In this document: piece by piece, positions 1-7,941 of the stretch
How the letters are laid out: each line of letters starts with the position of its first letter
How positions within the stretch are numbered: position 1 is the first letter of the stretch
Source: an uncultured Flavobacteriales bacterium
Lineage (GTDB): Bacteria; Bacteroidota; Bacteroidia; Flavobacteriales_D; Parvicellaceae
Assembly: GCA_938075455.1 (NCBI GenBank)
Contig: CALJHN010000003.1
Coordinates: forward strand, 1 to 64,000
Length of the DNA: 64,000 nt
Direction of reading: 5' to 3'
Position numbers and translations under genes: made by a program
Notes under the pieces: generated by a model
The model's input: the letters and a program-made list of their open reading frames with translations, nothing else
Told to the model about the DNA's origin: nothing
The model's database searches: none

Positions 1-1291
1 TTACTGTATTTGGGCCATAGTCATCTCCTGCATCTAATGCCCATGGGGTAGAAGAACTGGAATTAGTCCAACAAGTTAAATCTTCAAATCCATGAGAATA
101 TGGGAAGGTAGAAATTGTTAAACATGAAGTTGTAAAAGAAAATGGGCCGGCCCAGTCGCTTAAATCAGTTGACCCTGTTGCAAATCCACAATCTGCTTTT
201 ACATAATAATCATAGGCAGTGTTGGCTGAAAGACCTGTTAAGGTGTAAGGGTTGGTTGATACCATAGGAACTAAAGTTCCTGAACCAGGTGTAAAATTTG
301 GAGCTCCCCAAGTAAGTTCCCATACTGTTTCTGAACCACCGGCAGTCCACCCTAAGTCTGCAGATGTTGCTGTCAAATTTGTTGCTGTAAGTGCTGTAGG
401 ATCCGGACAAGAAGGTGGCGCACAGGATGCATCTGACGCACCTTGCCAAATTATTCCTGCAGTTGCAGATGGTCCATAAGAACCTAAATCTACACCTGCT
501 GGACTTGAAATGCTAAAAGAATTTTCACCAAAATAATCAGAACCAACAAGAGTAATTACTACAGCGTCACCACTAAAAGTTGAAATATCATAAGAATTAG
601 TAGATGCAGTACAATAATAGTTGGTAGTTACACCATTAACAGACACTTCCAAATATTGATCTACACCAAAATAATCATACCAACCATCTCCATAAGAATC
701 ATTCATTACAATAGTGTATTTGCAGTCATTAGTTGAGGGTGCAGAGTAGTCTGTAACAGAAAAATCATCAATAAATAAATGAGCATTTTGATCATCACTA
801 AGAATTCTAACGAAAACCGTACTGGATGCACTATTCACATCATAAGAATAATCTACGTAATTTTGGTCCGCAGATGCGCCCAAAGTATGGGTTTCTAAAG
901 TAGTATAATTTGTACCATCAGTAGAAACTTGAAGTAGAAAAACATTCGTTGAACTCCCATTAACATATGCGTATTTAAAAGAAACAGTTCCACAAGTATT
1001 CAATGAAGGTGTTGTGATATGTGCATTTGCTTTATCATCATTGATAGTAAAAGCTCGGGTATTTGTAATTGAATTAGCATAACTAAAATTACCTGCATCT
1101 GAACGAGTCCAATCTCTACTGTTTATTGTTATTGTAGTTGAACCATACGAGTTAGAAGTTTGAGACTCGAAATCTTCTGTCCAATTATCTGCAAAACTTA
1201 TATTAGAATTTAATAAAAAGCAAATAAAGAATACTTTACTTAATATATTTGAATGAAGATTATAGGAAATAAGAGAGTAAAATTTATTCAT
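1..1291 (-). CDS. Secreted multidomain protein, adhesin-like, 3' end outside window (partial)
   Basis: The reading frame runs from an ATG at 1291 to the window edge without a stop, giving about 430 residues; the C-terminus is missing. An N-terminal hydrophobic stretch ending near ISFA (about residue 34) looks like a signal peptide. Next comes a MAM/jelly-roll-like region opening with WTEDFES and ending in HLFIDDFSVTD (to about 185), then a cysteine-bounded region with DSYGDGWYDYFG of the kind common in Bacteroidota secreted proteins (about 188-290). A fibronectin type III domain (about 296-388) starts at CPDPTALTATNLTATSADLGW and ends GPFSFTTSC, and a second MAM-like unit begins with YSHGFEDLTCW. 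This layout is typical of large T9SS-exported surface proteins, so a sorting domain at the unseen end is expected but not observed. The ligand is unknown. Confidence 0.8.
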   Translation of the reverse strand, partial: MNKFYSLISYNLHSNILSKVFFICFLLNSNISFADNWTEDFESQTSNSYGSTTITINSRDWTRSDAGNFSYANSITNTRAFTINDDKANAHITTPSLNTCGTVSFKYAYVNGSSTNVFLLQVSTDGTNYTTLETHTLGASADQNYVDYSYDVNSASSTVFVRILSDDQNAHLFIDDFSVTDYSAPSTNDCKYTIVMNDSYGDGWYDYFGVDQYLEVSVNGVTTNYYCTASTNSYDISTFSGDAVVITLVGSDYFGENSFSISSPAGVDLGSYGPSATAGIIWQGASDASCAPPSCPDPTALTATNLTATSADLGWTAGGSETVWELTWGAPNFTPGSGTLVPMVSTNPYTLTGLSANTAYDYYVKADCGFATGSTDLSDWAGPFSFTTSCLTISTFPYSHGFEDLTCWTNSSSSTPWALDAGDDYGPNTV

Positions 1292-1640
1292 TTTGTATAA
1301 TTTTTAAGTTTAAAATAATGAGTGTCAAATAACAAAAACAACAAGTTAAAACACTAAGTTATTATCAATTTAATGTTAAATTCATTTTAAACTAATTTAA
1401 AAAAAAATGTTATCAAATGTTAAAAAAAAACAATTTTTTTAATTTTAATTGAACAAAATGAAAAATTGTTAATTCAAAACAATAAATAGTACTTAAAGAG
1501 TACTTGATAGTAAAATCAATTATTTTATTAAATATCTAAATTTTACTAAAAAATTCTTATAAAATGATTTATATAGAATTTAGTAAATACTAAAGACAAA
1601 TAATATAGTTATATGTTTAGTTTTGTAAAAAAAATCTAGG
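1292..1640. other. AT-rich intergenic region between divergent genes
   Basis: This 349-base gap separates two divergently transcribed genes and contains no convincing ORF. It is almost entirely A and T. A TAGTTTTG at 1618-1625 fits the Bacteroidota -7 consensus TAnnTTTG for the downstream plus-strand gene, but there is no TTG at the expected -33 spacing. On the minus strand, ACACTAAG at 1351-1358 resembles one arm of the TAGTGT/ACACTA inverted repeats seen at 26614 and 57888, without a matching second arm. Nothing else is supported. Confidence 0.4.
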
Positions 1641-2291
1641 ATGAACAAACAAATAAAAATTTTTATAGCAGGTGGCATATTATTAGTTATTGGCATTTTA
1701 ATATTTTCTAACTGGGGCAAGCCAGAAAGTGAACTGGAAAAAACGAAAGTTGAAGAAGTAAAAGCTCAAGATTTATCTTCTATTTTAGGTACCACTTGGA
1801 GCAATAACAAAACAGATCCTACCAGCGCAGAAATAAGTTTTGATATTGAAGGCTTGAAAGATACCAAAGGATTTTTCAAAGATTTTGATATTGTTTTTAA
1901 AGTTTCAAAAAAAGATCCTCAAAAGGCAAAACTAAAAGTATCTATCAATGTTAATAGTATTGATACAGATAACGACATAAGAGATAAAGAACTAATGGGA
2001 AGCGATTTTTTCAATACTGAAAAATATCCTATCATAGATTTTTATTCTAAAGAAATTATAAATGTGGAAAACAACTTTACTACCAATGGCATATTAAACA
2101 TGATGGGGAAAAAACATCCTCTTTCATTTGATTTTAATTATTCTGGAGTTGCAAATAATAAAATGGGAACTAAAGTTGCTATATTTGAAGGGAAAATGGA
2201 AATAGATAGAACAAAATTTGGAATGAAGCCAATTACATCTGTTGGAGATGAAGTTCAAATTAAATTTTATTGTGAATTAATCAAAAATTAA
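1641..2291 (+). CDS. YceI-like domain protein, membrane-anchored
   Basis: This 216-residue protein has an N-terminal hydrophobic segment (about residues 7-24) that could be an anchor or uncleaved signal, then a YceI-type lipocalin-like domain (about 45-214). Supporting features are the family pattern of SDFFNTEKYPIIDFYSKEI, the TTNGILNMMGKKHPLSFDF strand pair and IDRTKFGMKPITSVGDEVQI near the end. YceI proteins bind polyisoprenoid-like lipids in the cell envelope; the ligand here is not shown. It lies 5 bases before lemA and probably shares its transcript. Unlike secreted E. coli YceI, this copy probably stays membrane-bound because no clear cleavage site follows the hydrophobic stretch. Confidence 0.85.
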   Translation: MNKQIKIFIAGGILLVIGILIFSNWGKPESELEKTKVEEVKAQDLSSILGTTWSNNKTDPTSAEISFDIEGLKDTKGFFKDFDIVFKVSKKDPQKAKLKVSINVNSIDTDNDIRDKELMGSDFFNTEKYPIIDFYSKEIINVENNFTTNGILNMMGKKHPLSFDFNYSGVANNKMGTKVAIFEGKMEIDRTKFGMKPITSVGDEVQIKFYCELIKN

Positions 2292-2296
2292 AAAAA

Positions 2297-2851
2297 ATGA
2301 AAAAGTCAATTATTGCAGTTATCATAGTAGTTGTTTTTGGTGCCATTGTATTATTTCAATACAGTAGTATCTATAACGAAGCTGTAAACAACCAAGAAAC
2401 TGTAGACCAGTCCTGGAATGATGTTAGTGCTGCATATCAGAGAAGAGCTGACCTAGTTCCTCAATTATTTGAAACAGTTAAAGGCGCTGCAAAAAATGAA
2501 AAAGAAATATTAACTGCGGTTACACAAGCAAGAGCAGGAATAGTAAATGCACAAACACCAGAAGACATGCAAATGTTTGGAAAAAAAATAAATACTGCTA
2601 TAAATTTGGCATTTGAAGCTTATCCTCAGATTAGATCTACCGAAAGATTTGCAGATTTACAAGCACAACTGGAAGGAACTGAAAATAGAATTAACAAAGC
2701 TAGAACCGACTACAATGCTACTATTAAAATTTACAATACCCACATAAGAGGATTTTTCACTAAAATGATACTTAATGAGGAAGAATTTCCTAAAAAAGAG
2801 GGTTTTCAAGCTAGTCAAGGAGCAGAGAAAGCACCTGAAATTAAATTTTAA
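2297..2851 (+). CDS. lemA: LemA family membrane protein
   Basis: This 184-residue protein matches the LemA family: a single N-terminal membrane segment (about residues 4-22), then a long helical domain with the hallmark NQETVDQSWNDVSAAYQRRADLVPQL and the closing RGFFTKMILNEEEFPKKEGF. LemA proteins are small helical-bundle membrane proteins of unclear function that are very often encoded beside TPM-domain genes, as here: two TPM genes follow directly, the first 6 bases downstream. That pairing supports the call and suggests a shared envelope role. Confidence 0.93.
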   Translation: MKKSIIAVIIVVVFGAIVLFQYSSIYNEAVNNQETVDQSWNDVSAAYQRRADLVPQLFETVKGAAKNEKEILTAVTQARAGIVNAQTPEDMQMFGKKINTAINLAFEAYPQIRSTERFADLQAQLEGTENRINKARTDYNATIKIYNTHIRGFFTKMILNEEEFPKKEGFQASQGAEKAPEIKF

Positions 2852-2857
2852 TCTTTT

Positions 2858-3280
2858 ATGCTGTCTAAATCTGAAACCTCTAAAATAGAAGAAGCTATAG
2901 TTGAAGCTGAAAAAAACACATCAGGAGAAATAAGAGTACATGTAGTAAAAAAATGTAATGGTGATCCATACAAAGAAGCAGTAAAAATATTTGAAAAATT
3001 AAAAATGCATGAAACAGCTCTAAGAAATGGTGTGTTATTATTGCTTTCTTTTAACGACAAAAAACTAGCAATTTTAGGAGATAAAGGTATTAATGAAAAA
3101 GTGCCTAAAGATTTTTGGGAAGATATTAAAAATGAAATGATTTCTCATTTTAAGAATGAAAACTTTGTAAGCGGCATTGCAGAAGGAATTTTAAAAAGTG
3201 GAGAACAGTTAAAAAAATATTTTCCATACAAAGATGACGATATTAACGAGTTGAGTAACGATGTAACCTTTGAAGAATGA
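2858..3280 (+). CDS. TPM domain protein, probably cytoplasmic
   Basis: This 140-residue protein has no signal peptide or membrane helix and consists of one TPM domain, seen in the opening SKIEEAIVEAEKNTSGEIRVHVV, the NGVLLLLSFNDKKLAILGDKGI strand region and the C-terminal GISEGILK-like helix. TPM domains occur in plant photosystem II repair factors and bacterial membrane proteins, and acid phosphatase activity has been reported for some; activity here is not established. It overlaps the next TPM gene by 4 bases (ATGA), so the two are likely translationally coupled. It may be the cytoplasmic counterpart of the secreted or anchored TPM protein that follows. Confidence 0.88.
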   Translation: MLSKSETSKIEEAIVEAEKNTSGEIRVHVVKKCNGDPYKEAVKIFEKLKMHETALRNGVLLLLSFNDKKLAILGDKGINEKVPKDFWEDIKNEMISHFKNENFVSGIAEGILKSGEQLKKYFPYKDDDINELSNDVTFEE

Positions 3281-4074
3281 AAATTTTAAAATTTATTTTT
3301 TTTATTTCTCTATTTCTAGGGTCTTTACCCTCAGGAATTTCTCAATCAGAAATACCAAGTGCTCCAAACCCTGCAAAACTATACAATAATTTATCAAAAG
3401 TTTATCCAAGTTTTCTAACTCCTAAAGAAGCTATTTTTCTAGAAAAAAAGTTATCTGATTTTGCAATAAACACCTCCAATCAAATTGTTATTTTAATTGT
3501 GGATACTTTAAATGGGTATGAACCATGGGACTACGCAACTAGAATTGGTGAAAAATGGCAAATAGGGCAACAAAAAGAAGATAACGGAATTGTAATCCTA
3601 ATAAAACCTACTGGTGGAAAAGGCCAAAGAAAAACCTTTATATCTCCAGGCAGAGGATTAGAATCCGTTATTCCAGATGCTGTATGTAACCAAATTGTTA
3701 AAAATGAGATACTTCCCTATTTTAAGAATCAACAATTTTTTGAGGGATTAGATGTAACTACTGATATTCTTATGGAACTTTCAAAAAATGAATATTCTGC
3801 TAATGAATATTTAAATAAAAATGAAGATTCACCCATTTTGGGATTCATATTTTTCTTGTTGTTTGTACTAATTTTTGGCTATTCCTTTATAAGATCTGTT
3901 AGAAGAATTGGATTATTTAGAACCATACTATTGTTTACAATTCTCTCCAAAAGCTCTAACATTTCAAGCGGAAGATCAAGAAGTAGATTCCAAGGTTCTT
4001 CAGGAAGTAGCTCAGGATTTGGTGGATTTGGTGGAGGAAGCTTTGGCGGTGGAGGTGCTGGAGGAAGTTGGTAG
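3277..4074 (+). CDS. TPM domain membrane protein with Gly/Ser-rich tail (YgcG-like)
   Basis: This 265-residue protein has a signal peptide (about residues 1-22), a periplasmic TPM domain (about 45-175, including TSNQIVILIVDTL, DNGIVILIKP and the GRGLESVIPDAVC segment), one or two membrane helices (about 187-225) and a low-complexity tail ending GGGSFGGGGAGGSW. This is the standard YgcG layout. The Gly-rich tail ending in W is typical of the family and not a sign of frameshift. The gene is the fourth in a YceI-LemA-TPM-TPM run. The function of the LemA/YgcG pair remains unclear. Confidence 0.9.
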   Translation: MKILKFIFFISLFLGSLPSGISQSEIPSAPNPAKLYNNLSKVYPSFLTPKEAIFLEKKLSDFAINTSNQIVILIVDTLNGYEPWDYATRIGEKWQIGQQKEDNGIVILIKPTGGKGQRKTFISPGRGLESVIPDAVCNQIVKNEILPYFKNQQFFEGLDVTTDILMELSKNEYSANEYLNKNEDSPILGFIFFLLFVLIFGYSFIRSVRRIGLFRTILLFTILSKSSNISSGRSRSRFQGSSGSSSGFGGFGGGSFGGGGAGGSW

Positions 4075-4090
4075 GTTTTGAAACATAAAA

Positions 4091-4990
4091 ATGCTGAAAA
4101 TAGCTTTTTCCCCAATTTACATGCATCAATTACCAGGAAACCATCGTTTTCCAATGGTAAAATACGAACTTATTCCACAACAACTCCTACACGAAGGATT
4201 GGTGGAAAAGGAAAACTTCTTCTCTCCTACACCAGCAAAAGACTATTGGATTGAAAAAGCCCATGACAAAGAATATATATCCAAACTAAAACATCTGACT
4301 CTAACAAAAAGTGAAATTAGAAAAACTGGCTTTCCTTTATCTAAAGAATTAGTAAATAGAGAATATATAATTACCCAAGGGACATTAGATTGCGTAGATT
4401 TTGCTATTGAATATGGAGCATCTGCAAATATTGCTGGCGGAACACACCACGCATTTAGAGATCGTGGAGAGGGATTCTGTTTATTTAACGATGTAGCAAT
4501 TGGATCCTATTATGCAATAGAAAAACACCAAATGCAATCTATTTTAATAATAGATTTAGACGTTCACCAAGGAAATGGTACTGCCTCTATTTTAAAAGAT
4601 AATAATAAGGTATTTACTTTTAGTATGCATGGAGAAAAAAACTATCCATTTCACAAAGAAAAATCAAATTTAGACATCCCCGCAAAAGATGGAATTAAGG
4701 GAAATGAATATCTAAAGAAACTTAAAGAAAATCTAGACTTTTTAAGTAATGAACTATCTCCTAATATTATATTTTATATTTCTGGGGTTGATATTTTAGA
4801 TACCGATAAACTTGGAAGATTGGCAGTAAAAAGAGACGATTGTAAAAAAAGAGATGATATGGTTTTTGAATTTTCTAAGAAATGTAAAGCTCCAATTGTT
4901 ACAGTTATGGGAGGTGGTTACTCTGAAAAAATATACGATATTGTAGAAGCCCATTGCAATACCTTTAAAAGTATGCTTTCTCTATTTTAA
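4091..4990 (+). CDS. Histone deacetylase-like zinc amidohydrolase
   Basis: This 299-residue protein belongs to the arginase/deacetylase superfamily (acetoin utilisation/HDAC type). Visible motifs are the GGTHH pair with H119-H120, the zinc-binding DLDVHQGNGTA with D157 and H159, a third acidic ligand near D234 in ISGVDILDTDKLG, and MGGGYS near residue 275. It has no signal peptide, so it is cytoplasmic. Bacterial members remove acetyl groups from lysines, polyamines or small molecules; the substrate cannot be read from the sequence. It starts 16 bases after the TPM gene and could be on the same transcript, though a functional link is not evident. Confidence 0.9.
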   Translation: MLKIAFSPIYMHQLPGNHRFPMVKYELIPQQLLHEGLVEKENFFSPTPAKDYWIEKAHDKEYISKLKHLTLTKSEIRKTGFPLSKELVNREYIITQGTLDCVDFAIEYGASANIAGGTHHAFRDRGEGFCLFNDVAIGSYYAIEKHQMQSILIIDLDVHQGNGTASILKDNNKVFTFSMHGEKNYPFHKEKSNLDIPAKDGIKGNEYLKKLKENLDFLSNELSPNIIFYISGVDILDTDKLGRLAVKRDDCKKRDDMVFEFSKKCKAPIVTVMGGGYSEKIYDIVEAHCNTFKSMLSLF

Positions 4991-5135
4991 TAATAATTAC
5001 CATCTTCTAAATAAAATTTATTGTACTTGATTAGTAATAATTTATAACCTAATAGAATATAATTATTATTGATTCTCTCCCAATATTTAATTAAACAAGT
5101 CGGTAGAAAACGAATCATAAATTTTAATTTGCAAT

Positions 5136-6227
5136 GTGAAAAATTTATACAGCAAATTAATCCAAAAAGTAAATAAATTAAATCTTATTAAATACGCATC
5201 TAATAGAAATTTTATAAATGGCGATGTAAGTAAGTTGTCTCCCTATATTTCTAGAGGATTAATCAGTACCAAAACAATATTCAATACATTACTAGATTCT
5301 GGTTATGACTTTAATCAAATTCAAAAATTTCTTCAAGAATTGGCTTGGAGAGATTATTGGCAAAAAAAATGGCAAATAACTGGAAATATAGATGTTGATT
5401 TAAAAACCAAACAAAATCCTGTTTTAAAGAATAAAATTCCCACTTCAATTATTGAACATTGCTCTACAATAACTGCTATTGATAAAGGAATTAAAGAATT
5501 GTACGAAACTGGCTACATGCACAACCATTTAAGGATGTATACTGCTGCAATTTGTTGTAACATAGGTCAGTATCATTGGCTACAACCTGCAAAATGGATG
5601 TACTATCACCTTCTTGATGGAGATTGGGGGAGCAATGCATTGAGCTGGCAATGGGTAGCTGGAACAAACAGTCACAAAAAATATATAGCAAATCAAGAAA
5701 ATATTAATAAATATTGTTTTACTAAAGATGAGAACACTTTTTTAGATAGATCTTATGCTGAACTATCGGCTTTTGAAAATATACCACCGGAAATTAAAGA
5801 TGAAATGAATTATTCCTTCAATATTGATCTTCCAAAAAAAGAGACCATTTATATTAACAATGATTTACCAACATTTATTTACTCCGCTTATAATTTGGAT
5901 TCCAATTGGAAAAAAGATGAAAAAGCCAACAGAATTTTGCTCTTGGAACCCACACACTATAAAAAGTATCCTGTTTCTAAAAAAGTAATGGATTTCTACA
6001 TTTTACTTTCTAATGAGATTGAAGATTTACAAATTGCTGTCATGGAGTTTGGTGAATTTGAAACATATGTAGATAACCATGCAAAAATTCATTATAAAGA
6101 GCATCCTTTTTCTAATCATTTTAAAGGAAATAAAGAAGAAAGAGATTGGATATTTAAAGACTTAGAAGCAAATGGATCTTTCTTTAATTATTGGAACAAA
6201 GGAATTAAAAATTTAAAATTAAAATGA
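5136..6227 (+). CDS. Photolyase/cryptochrome-like FAD protein with no N-terminal antenna domain
   Basis: The 363-residue protein opens directly with the FAD-binding helical domain of photolyases (about residues 20-195): NRNFINGDVSKLSPYISRG, ELAWRDYW, GYMHNHLRMYTAA and LLDGDWGSNALSWQWVAGT. Asp163, Asn167 and the W154/W164/W171/W173 cluster occupy positions matching flavin contacts and electron-transfer tryptophans of known enzymes. The usual N-terminal Rossmann domain is absent: an in-frame stop lies at 5118-5120, and the only possible start is GTG at 5136 (the ATG at 5134 meets TGA at once). Residues about 237-350 form a second, alpha/beta-looking region (ILLLEPTHYKKYPVSKKVMD). It overlaps a flavin reductase gene by ATGA. 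DNA repair or light sensing are both possible. Confidence 0.85.
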   Translation: MKNLYSKLIQKVNKLNLIKYASNRNFINGDVSKLSPYISRGLISTKTIFNTLLDSGYDFNQIQKFLQELAWRDYWQKKWQITGNIDVDLKTKQNPVLKNKIPTSIIEHCSTITAIDKGIKELYETGYMHNHLRMYTAAICCNIGQYHWLQPAKWMYYHLLDGDWGSNALSWQWVAGTNSHKKYIANQENINKYCFTKDENTFLDRSYAELSAFENIPPEIKDEMNYSFNIDLPKKETIYINNDLPTFIYSAYNLDSNWKKDEKANRILLLEPTHYKKYPVSKKVMDFYILLSNEIEDLQIAVMEFGEFETYVDNHAKIHYKEHPFSNHFKGNKEERDWIFKDLEANGSFFNYWNKGIKNLKLK

Positions 6228-6862
6228 AACATTTTTCAAAGCAAAATATCTTAGATCTAGAAAAAGTCAAAAGACTAAACATTATGAATAGTATAACTGG
6301 AATAAAACCAGGAAATTTAATTGGGAGTATTGACGATAATAATGAAAATACCAATCTTGCAATTTTTAGCAGTGTGGTTCATTTAGGAAGCCATCCTGCA
6401 CTACTTGGTTTTATTCTAAGACCACAAATTAATGTAAGAAGAGATACCTATAACAATATTATGAGTAATGGCTACTACACCATCAATCATTTACCAAATG
6501 ACAGCACATTAAATGGCCATTATACTTCTGCTAAATTTGAAAATGACGAATCAGAATTTAAACACTGTAATTTCACAGAATGGTACCATAGTGACTTTAA
6601 AGCACCATTTGTAAAAGAAAGTCCACTTAAAATTGGGTTAAAATTTCAAGAAAGCATTCCAATAAAAATAAATAATACTATTATGATAGTTGGGAGTGTA
6701 GAACATGTATTTGTTGAAGAACAATCTATAAGCGCAGAAGGATATATAGATTTAGAAAAATTAAATACCACAGGAATTGGAGGGTTAAATAGCTATTACA
6801 ATCTTCAAAAAATTGATACCTATCCTTATGTTAGAAGAAAAGATGTTCCAAACTTCGGGTAA
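6224..6862 (+). CDS. Flavin reductase-like FMN-binding protein
   Basis: This 212-residue protein matches the flavin reductase-like split-barrel family: TNLAIFSSVVHLGSHPALLGFILRP is the flavin-contact region, followed by DTYNNIMSNGYYTINHLP and a C-terminal strand set (IMIVGSVEHVFVEE). Members use NAD(P)H to reduce free or bound flavin. It starts within the stop of the photolyase-like gene (ATGA), indicating coupled translation, and ends one base into the DUF2256 start. A plausible role is supplying reduced flavin to its FAD-binding neighbour, since photolyases need fully reduced FAD; that is inference from position. Confidence 0.87.
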   Translation: MKHFSKQNILDLEKVKRLNIMNSITGIKPGNLIGSIDDNNENTNLAIFSSVVHLGSHPALLGFILRPQINVRRDTYNNIMSNGYYTINHLPNDSTLNGHYTSAKFENDESEFKHCNFTEWYHSDFKAPFVKESPLKIGLKFQESIPIKINNTIMIVGSVEHVFVEEQSISAEGYIDLEKLNTTGIGGLNSYYNLQKIDTYPYVRRKDVPNFG

Positions 6863-6990
6863 TGAAGGGACATAAAGAAAAACTAGCCTATAAAATTTGT
6901 AAACGTTGTAATAGACCATTTTCCTGGAGAAAAAAATGGGAAAGGAATTGGAATGATATTATTTACTGCAGTAAACGCTGTAAAAATTAA
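6862..6990 (+). CDS. DUF2256 small zinc-ribbon-like protein
   Basis: A 42-residue protein whose ATG overlaps the flavin reductase stop (TAATG). It begins MKGHKEKLAYKICKRCNRPF and ends YCSKRCKN, so it carries two CxxC-like pairs (ICKRC and YCSKRC) around a WRKKWERNW core, the signature of DUF2256. Such proteins probably bind zinc. From general knowledge of the family, DUF2256 genes often sit beside cryptochrome or photolyase genes, which agrees with this operon. Function is unknown. Confidence 0.88.
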   Translation: MKGHKEKLAYKICKRCNRPFSWRKKWERNWNDIIYCSKRCKN

Positions 6991-7005
6991 TTTTGTTTAA
7001 ATATT

Positions 7006-7037
7006 TTGATTATAAGTTAAACAAATTTATAAATTTG
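7006..7037 (+). promoter_or_regulatory. Candidate Bacteroidota promoter for the ABC transporter operon
   Basis: TTG at 7006-7008 and TAAATTTG at 7030-7037 are separated by 21 bases, matching the Bacteroidota -33/-7 layout (TTG, about 19-21 bases, TAnnTTTG). The GTG start codon lies only 5 bases after the -7 box, so transcription would begin at or very near the start codon, implying a leaderless or nearly leaderless message. The AT-rich background makes chance matches possible. Confidence 0.45.
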
Positions 7038-7041
7038 AACT

Positions 7042-7941
7042 GTGGAAAGTAAAAAAATTTTATCTGTTAAGAATTTAAATAAATCCTTTGGCGATTTTAA
7101 AGCTGTAAATAACATTAGCCTACATGTAAATAAAGGGGATATTTATGGTTTTTTAGGTCCTAACGGTGCTGGAAAAAGTACAACCCTAAGAATGGTTTTG
7201 GGGTTGATTAAACCTAATAGTGGAGAAATTTTAATTAACGGACAAAATATTTCTGGACCGAATAGAAATTTTTTAAGCTCAATTGGTGCTTTGATAGAGA
7301 AGCCCGACTTTTACAAAAATTTATCTGCTTACGACAATCTTAAGATTTTATTTAAAATGTCTAGACTTAAAGACACCAACAGAATAAGTGAGGTTTTAAA
7401 AGAAGTGGATCTATGGGATAAAAAAAATCAAAAAGTAGGTGGTTTTTCTCAAGGAATGAAACAAAGGCTTGGTATAGCACAAACTCTTATGCACCAACCT
7501 TCCTTAATTATATTAGATGAGCCATCTAACGGCTTAGATCCTCAAGGGCAAAGCGATATGAGATCTTTAATATTAAGAATCAACCAAGATATGGGCATTA
7601 CAGTAATAATATCTAGTCACATATTAAGTGAAATTGAAAAGATTTCTAATAGAATGGTTGTGATAAACAATGGCGAAAAAATTGTGGAGGGAAATGTTCA
7701 AGAATTAATGCAAAATGAATTACTAAAAGTTAGTTTTAAATCTGAAAACTTAGAAAGCATTAGTTCATTTTTAAAAAAACAATCTATAGATTTTGAGATT
7801 TCAAATGGTTCTATTGTAGCAAATATTAACGAAGAAAATATTCCATTAATTCTTAAAAAAATGATAAAAGAAAATATTTCAATTACTGAAATGAAACAAA
7901 TGAGAACACTTGAAGAACTTTTTTTAGGACTAACAAAATGA
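7042..7941 (+). CDS. ABC transporter ATP-binding protein
   Basis: This 299-residue ATPase has Walker A GPNGAGKST (39-47), the signature loop FSQGMKQR (135-142), Walker B LIILDEP (155-161) and a switch histidine in ISSHILSE. The C-terminal 80 residues form the extension common in DrrA/BcrA/NatA-type exporters. The start is GTG at 7042; no ATG lies upstream of the Walker motif in this frame. It overlaps the permease gene by ATGA. The pair, with the secreted protein that follows, forms an ABC-2 exporter of unknown substrate (drug, lipid or ion). Confidence 0.93.
   Translation: MESKKILSVKNLNKSFGDFKAVNNISLHVNKGDIYGFLGPNGAGKSTTLRMVLGLIKPNSGEILINGQNISGPNRNFLSSIGALIEKPDFYKNLSAYDNLKILFKMSRLKDTNRISEVLKEVDLWDKKNQKVGGFSQGMKQRLGIAQTLMHQPSLIILDEPSNGLDPQGQSDMRSLILRINQDMGITVIISSHILSEIEKISNRMVVINNGEKIVEGNVQELMQNELLKVSFKSENLESISSFLKKQSIDFEISNGSIVANINEENIPLILKKMIKENISITEMKQMRTLEELFLGLTK

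Noticed and set aside
252..479. Plus-strand ORF opposite the partial secreted protein
   Set aside because: It lies wholly within the FN3 region of the minus-strand gene and has no recognisable domain; it is a shadow frame.
3879..4154. Proline-rich minus-strand ORF
   Set aside because: It is the complement of the Gly/Ser-rich tail codons of the TPM protein, not an independent gene.
5134..5136. ATG just before the photolyase-like gene as its start
   Set aside because: It is out of frame and followed at once by TGA; GTG 5136 is the only workable start.
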